A DNA stretch of 64,000 nt from Corallium rubrum (taxonomy: Eukaryota; Cnidaria; Anthozoa; Scleralcyonacea; Coralliidae): NCBI GenBank assembly GCA_964035015.1, contig OZ035997.1, positions 14,296,536-14,360,535 on the forward strand. The letters run 5' to 3'. The position numbers and the translations under genes were made by a program. The notes beneath the pieces were generated by a model, which worked only from the letters and a program-made list of their open reading frames with translations, had not been told where the DNA came from and ran no database searches. Positions within the stretch are counted from its first letter, which is position 1. Each line of letters opens with the position of its first letter. Shown here one piece after another: positions 62,612-64,000 of this stretch.

Positions 62612-62790
62612 TTGTTTGCATATTTGTGTTGAACTGAGCGCTGTGAATATCTGCCATTCGGCACAGCTGTCTCAATTAACAAAGACGTCAGTAATAATGA
62701 CTCGCAAGAGAATCTTATACGAAGAAAGAAGTTAATGATATTGTAAACTGACAACGAAAGAATTTTTCAGCAGGTTGCAGGAGATTCACA
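62612..62790 (+). pseudogene. degenerate tandem copy of the 3' end of the preceding gene
   Basis: Segments match 62400-62570 in the same order: ELSAVNICHS here against ELNAVNIHHS in the gene (62631 against 62420), then AGAATCTTA, GAAGTTRATRA and CAACGAAAGAA blocks, then a CAGG-TTCAC tail. The copy is not a continuation of the gene frame and has no start or domain of its own. It looks like a local duplication of the gene's last part. Confidence 0.6.
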
Positions 62791-62879
62791 ATTAAATTGT
62801 TCATGACTTCAGTTCTATATATACTTGTTGTTAAGGTATAATAGCGAGAGTTACTGCAAACTCTGTAGAAAAATTAGAC

Positions 62880-63430
62880 CTAAAGCCGACTTGAAACTTC
62901 GAAATTAATTTGTTTTCCTCGAGATATGTTAAGCGTTGTCGATGGATTATCTTCTGCTAAAGTTTGCAAAATAGAAATTGGCCTGTAGTTGTCGAAGCTA
63001 GAATACGCTTTCCAATCCGTACTAATTTCTAATGAGATATTAATCAGATGTGTCAGTGGGGCAGATAACACATGCAGAAGCAGCATCCTTTAGCATACCA
63101 GCTAGGAGGGAAGTTGTCTATACTTGTAGCCTTTGTACGTTCTATAGATTTTAGCTGTCTTTCCACGTCTAATCTAGACATGTAGGAACGAGGTTGGGTA
63201 TATTTATTTCACCGTCTTCCAAAACTTATTTGAATCAGCAGCGTTTTCACGCAGACGATTCTTATAATATGCAGATTTAGCTTTTCTGATTCCAGAGTTC
63301 ACTTCATTACGCTTCAGTTTATATTGTGACATATCAAAATCGACTTTCGTTTTCCTTGATTTCCGAAGCAGTTTATCAGCAGTTCATTCAGACATGGGGC
63401 AGGTTGACCTCGCACTTTCTTGAATATAGA
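62880..63430 (-). mobile_element. LINE fragment, linker and start of reverse transcriptase
   Basis: Minus-strand frames include GIRKAKSAYYKNRLRENAAD then SNKFWKTVK, and APLTHLINISLEIS, TDWKA, DNYRPISIL. These are successive motifs at the endonuclease-RT linker and RT entry of CR1/L2-like LINEs. The frames are interrupted and the copy is decayed. Confidence 0.7.
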
Positions 63431-63544
63431 AAGAGGGGGAGCGTTCAAACACGTTCAAATACATTACTATAATTAGAATATTTTTCATACTAAGCCAAGC
63501 ATCATTAACATTTAAACTGCAGTAAACAATCAAAAGTAGATTTA

Positions 63545-64000
63545 GATTTAATAATATTTACCCACGGAATTCTAACAGTTACAAGTATATATATTGATTT
63601 ACATAGAAGCCGTGCCTTAACCTACATATTAATAAGAAAATTACAATCAAAATTATTGCATAAATAAAAATACAATCTATAATAAACCAACTAGCTAACT
63701 AAACTAATTTACAACAAAATAAGGAAATAAGATAATAATGTAAACTAAATTACAAAAACTATGAATCTAAAATTATTCGTGAAGGAGAATGGTTGATTTT
63801 AAAACATTTTTGAAGGATGTTAATGACTTTGCTTGATGCAGTTCCTTTGGAAGTTCATTCCATAATTTCGCCCCATCATAACTAAGACTTTTTTTAAAAA
63901 AAATCAGTTTTGGGACGAGGAAGATATAATTTATAAGATGAGCCTCTCAGATCATAATGCGTTGTTTGATTAAGTGTTGTGAATTGATCAGAAAGACTTT
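63545..64000 (-). mobile_element. LINE 3' end, runs off the window
   Basis: The minus-strand frame reads SLSYDGAKLWNELPKELHQA then KSLTSFKNVLKSTILLHE and a stop at 63773-63775, the RT C terminus of a LINE related to the copy at 55235. An AT-rich 3' UTR follows to about 63545. It is a separate copy from 62880-63430, since the 3' part lies on the wrong side. Confidence 0.7.

Overview
The window is metazoan nuclear DNA. It holds multi-exon genes with GT-AG introns of 0.1 to about 7 kb, animal-type chromatin and membrane-transport genes, many SINEs, LINE fragments and inverted-repeat transposons, and very long simple repeats. The gene set (CTR9, a SID1-family gene, a single-exon type II membrane enzyme-like gene) and the repeat types would suit a cnidarian, perhaps an anthozoan. 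That is inference; no species-specific marker was recognised.

Layout. (1) 130-22054, + strand: the 3' two thirds of CTR9, a subunit of the PAF1 transcription-elongation complex. Fifteen exons join in phase into 711 codons ending at a TAA; the 5' exons lie left of the window. (2) 22055-25701: intergenic, with inverted-repeat elements and candidate poly(A) signals of two convergent genes. (3) 25702-52413, - strand: the C-terminal 471 codons of a SID1-family (SIDT) membrane protein in 17 exons. They keep the SxxxH, Asp and HxxxH residues of the CREST hydrolase-like core; the ectodomain and first membrane helix were not found and probably lie beyond 64000. (4) 52414-61600: repeats, including a 1.8-kb Mutator-like inverted-repeat element with a 9-bp target duplication and a LINE 3' end. 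(5) 61610-62596, + strand: an intact single-exon gene for a type II membrane protein with a DED motif, probably a Golgi glycosyltransferase-like enzyme. If SIDT continues to the right, this gene lies inside a SIDT intron on the opposite strand. (6) 62880-64000: two degenerate LINE fragments, - strand.

The introns hold most of the unusual material: several hammerhead-ribozyme-like motifs in dispersed repeats, two of them in or beside the loop of an inverted repeat; SINEs headed by 5S rRNA and by tRNA that seem to share a central domain; a 26-bp minisatellite that appears to have grown from the 5S-derived SINE; nested transposons with readable target duplications; a 99-bp tandem array inside an inverted-repeat element; and compound tetranucleotide arrays whose unit changes in small steps. 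CTR9 and SIDT have no evident functional link; they are simply convergent neighbours. All homology calls come from remembered family sequences, with no database search.
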